Program-made: the position numbers and the translations under genes
Notes under the pieces: model-generated
Databases searched by the model: none
Told to the model about the DNA's origin: nothing
The model's input: the letters and a program-made list of their open reading frames with translations, nothing else
Shown here: in pieces, positions 63,301-64,000 of the stretch
How positions within the stretch are numbered: position 1 is the stretch's first letter
How the letters are laid out: each line of letters begins with the position of its first letter
Assembly: GCA_958299035.1 (NCBI GenBank)
Contig: CATQJL010000305.1
Coordinates: 33,865,733-33,929,732, forward strand
From: Cylicocyclus nassatus
Lineage: Eukaryota; Nematoda; Chromadorea; Rhabditida; Strongylidae
Reading direction: 5' to 3'
Length of the DNA stretch: 64,000 bases

Positions 63301-64000
63301 CAAAACCGTCCGTTTTCACAAAATCGCTAGAGAGTTGGATATGCTGTACATCACTTGAAAGTTTTGTAGAACTCTTTTCGATTTTCTAAGGAATTGGCAA
63401 TCTGTGCGGACGAAAAGGGCTGAGAAGATCTTGTAGCAGTTGCAAAGTGTTAGGGCAAAGATAAAAGCCAGAAAAATCGTGCAAGAATTGACACTTGGCC
63501 AAAATTTTGCAATCAGAACAAGCTCTCTTATGCTGTCCCATGACCAAAAAGCCTTTTCTTCTCCAGCTTATAGGAATGACGTATCCTCGAGGTCACAATT
63601 ACAAAATTTAAAGTATTGTTAGACGGAGGCTTTCATATTGCAAGAGTTAATCCTCTAGAAATTCCTCGACAAAATGCTTTCTGTCATGGGAAAACATTCA
63701 ACTTATGAAACTATGCTATATTTGCTTGTTTTCCAAGATTTTTCCAATTTTCTTGGCGGGATAGTCGTTGCGAGTTAGTGTAGGGGAAGAAGCTTGGTTG
63801 AAGTACTTATCTTCAAATTGTATTAAGGCTGTCAAAATTTTTACAGTAAGGTACTGATCAATGTCCCAAAAAGTAAAATGCTTGCTTCTCTTCAAAAACT
63901 AGGAAACAGTTTAAGATCGTGTTCATGCTTCTCCTTGCTACAGCTAAAACTGTTGCCAACTTTGTTTTTGCTGCAGATGGGAAAGAGTAGGAGGATCAGG
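44955..64000 (+). CDS. fmi-1: Flamingo/CELSR-type adhesion-GPCR cadherin, 5' portion (gene runs off the right edge)
   Basis: Seven-pass cadherin of planar polarity, axon guidance and synapse formation. Exons: 44955-45367, 45922-46066, 46122-46322, 50579-50751, 50806-50911, 51638-51728, 51809-52008, 52057-52175, 52389-52494, 52544-52717, 53179-53256, 53307-53384, 53688-53822, 53874-54084, 54834-54919, 54975-55129, 55467-55630, 55790-55985, 56040-56183, 56236-56375, 56443-56584, 56642-56761, 58634-58793, 58844-58925, 60040-60168, 62994-63219 and probably 63977-64000. Every junction keeps phase through 1,324 residues. Domain order is signal peptide, basic region, eight cadherin repeats, a ninth without DxNDN, linker, three EGF modules and laminin-G start. 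The RPVLNDF after the eighth repeat and the CxxEPCxxYxxC first EGF are Flamingo signatures that separate it from Fat and Dachsous. An in-frame TAG just upstream supports the start. The exon 6 acceptor (TTTAAG) is atypical but required by phase and domain length. Confidence 0.95.
45922..56183 (+). CDS. fmi-1: Flamingo exons 2-19: eight cadherin repeats
   Basis: Calcium-binding DxNDN-type repeat ends fall at residues 231 (DVQDN), 336 (DVNDN), 439 (DINDH), 541 (DVNDN), 643 (DVNSP), 743 (DVNDN), 851 (DVNDN) and 959 (DVNDN), spaced about 100 residues as expected for extracellular cadherin domains. LDRE motifs recur in repeats 1, 2, 4, 6 and 7. The fifth repeat is degenerate: it lacks LDRE and ends DVNSPPFF, so calcium binding at the 5/6 junction is probably weakened. 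Several introns fall within repeats rather than between them, so exons do not match domains one to one. Confidence 0.93.
47600..48260. other. GC-rich island in Flamingo intron 3 (candidate enhancer)
   Basis: Within the 4.26-kb intron 3 (46323-50578) this stretch departs from the AT-rich background, with CpG-containing sequence and scattered TAATG/TAATC homeodomain-like cores (GGTAATGAGGC, GCGTTAATCC). Frames here are short and out of context for cadherin exons. It may be a regulatory island; this is inference. Confidence 0.35.
49400..49960. other. Second island in Flamingo intron 3
   Basis: Balanced-composition stretch with a GATGATGATGATGATG run at about 49677-49693 and homeodomain-type sites (GGTAATTAGTGC near 49805). 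Nothing here fits the Flamingo reading frame. Confidence 0.3.
49975..50025 (+). repeat. G-rich purine run in Flamingo intron 3
   Basis: Successive GGGAG/GGGGGAG blocks with at least four G-runs of three or more, capable of G-quadruplex formation. Confidence 0.6.
54190..54620. other. Island in Flamingo intron 14 with POU/homeodomain-like sites
   Basis: The 749-base intron 14 (54085-54833) contains a GC-rich block with GCTAATTTCC, AAATAATCATCG and an octamer-like ATTTGCATAA at about 54456-54465, the core of sites bound by POU-class factors. It is a candidate neural enhancer; short motifs alone do not prove it. Confidence 0.35.
56236..56761 (+). CDS. fmi-1: Flamingo exons 20-22: degenerate ninth cadherin repeat and linker
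   Basis: After DVNDNRPVL (residue 959 on), the chain continues with FDPDQNATLEFF and ends without a DxNDN motif, then enters a mixed alpha/beta linker containing the short pair CASC. This matches the membrane-proximal cadherin-like segment and linker that CELSR/Flamingo proteins carry before their first EGF. Exon phases 2/1, 1/2 and 2/2 are all consistent. The last codon (Lys 1126) is split by the 1.87-kb intron 22. Confidence 0.88.
56935..56995 (+). repeat. Short direct repeat in Flamingo intron 22
   Basis: TTGGAATACGGTGAATTACG and TTGGAATACAGTGAATTACG follow each other about 28 bases apart. Confidence 0.7.
57180..57475. other. Island in Flamingo intron 22
   Basis: A GC-richer block in the 1.87-kb intron 22 (56762-58633) between AT-rich flanks, with no frame compatible with the gene. 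Confidence 0.25.
58634..60168 (+). CDS. fmi-1: Flamingo exons 23-25: first two EGF-like modules
   Basis: Exon 23 carries DESCAKEPCPYYQKC (residues 1154-1168) and exon 24 ends CECPPGFS (1199-1206). Together they form the first EGF, which in Flamingo proteins has a long insert between its third and fourth cysteines, as here. Exon 25 encodes the second EGF (cysteines 1222, 1227, 1233, 1242, 1244 and 1253 across the next junction), a canonical six-cysteine spacing. No calcium-binding consensus is evident in the second module. Confidence 0.93.
60840..61400. other. Island in Flamingo intron 25
   Basis: Middle of the 2.83-kb intron 25 (60169-62993). It has TTTAATGACC, a repeated TTCTATAATTA (60931 and 60993) and GATGATTAGATT, then a GC-rich section to 61260. 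It is compositionally like the islands in introns 3 and 14. Confidence 0.35.
62994..63219 (+). CDS. fmi-1: Flamingo exon 26: third EGF-like module and start of laminin-G domain
   Basis: The exon completes EGF2 with GEQCD, then encodes a third cysteine-rich module with cysteines at 1262, 1267, 1273, 1282, 1285 and 1296. It continues with GFEGRGLVNINKQLSRLEWE, the first strands of a laminin-G domain. The EGF-EGF-EGF-LamG order is the Flamingo/CELSR order. It ends in phase 2 before GTGAGA. Confidence 0.9.
63977..64000 (+). CDS. fmi-1: Probable Flamingo exon 27, cut by the window edge
   Basis: A strong acceptor (TTTGCTGCAG) at 63976 is followed by sequence that completes the split arginine and reads WERVGGSG in the required phase. 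Only 24 bases are visible, so it rests on phase and splice signal. Confidence 0.55.

Noticed and set aside
44955..64000. Assignment to Fat-like or Dachsous-like cadherin
   Set aside because: Only nine cadherin units precede the EGF/LamG section, and the linker plus first EGF spacing match Flamingo/CELSR.

Overview
This window is nuclear DNA of a nematode. Two genes can be reconstructed exon by exon on the + strand. Both have GT-AG introns, many only 48-80 bases long, with the short pyrimidine-plus-CAG/TAG acceptors usual in nematodes. The many TA-flanked hairpin transposons suggest a repeat-rich clade V (strongylid-like) species rather than Caenorhabditis, but the species cannot be fixed from the sequence alone.

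Layout: 1-12.0 kb has no gene I can defend. It holds a GC-rich island (0.2-0.5 kb), two mariner-type hairpin elements joined at a shared TA (1.8-3.2 kb), a decayed inverted repeat (3.4-3.9 kb) and a Tc1-like hairpin (5.63-5.85 kb). 12.05-14.48 kb is a complete six-exon fatty-acid elongase of 269 residues with an intact HxxHH box; a GATA-motif cluster lies just upstream and a small TIR element in its fifth intron. 14.5-44.4 kb is mostly repeats: nested mariner and Harbinger-like hairpins (17.4-18.5 kb), a 2.2-kb TIR element with internal duplications and a 60/61-bp dimer array (21.7-23.9 kb), a 955-bp hairpin (27.6-28.6 kb), a Tc1-like hairpin cluster with a nested insertion (31.2-32.5 kb), a 3.56-kb foldback element (32.6-36.1 kb) and a hAT-type MITE with a perfect 8-bp target duplication (42.8-43.15 kb).

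44.955 kb to the right edge is the 5' part of a Flamingo/CELSR (fmi-1) adhesion-GPCR gene. Twenty-six exons stay in phase for 1,324 residues: signal peptide, basic N-terminal region, eight cadherin repeats, a degenerate ninth, the CELSR linker, three EGF-like modules and the start of a laminin-G domain. A probable 27th exon begins 24 bases from the edge. The rest of the extracellular part, the GAIN/GPS region and the seven-helix domain must lie beyond 64,000.

The two genes are unrelated in function: ER lipid elongation, and planar polarity/axon guidance at the cell surface. The unusual content is the density and nesting of hairpin elements between them and the GC-rich islands inside the long Flamingo introns.
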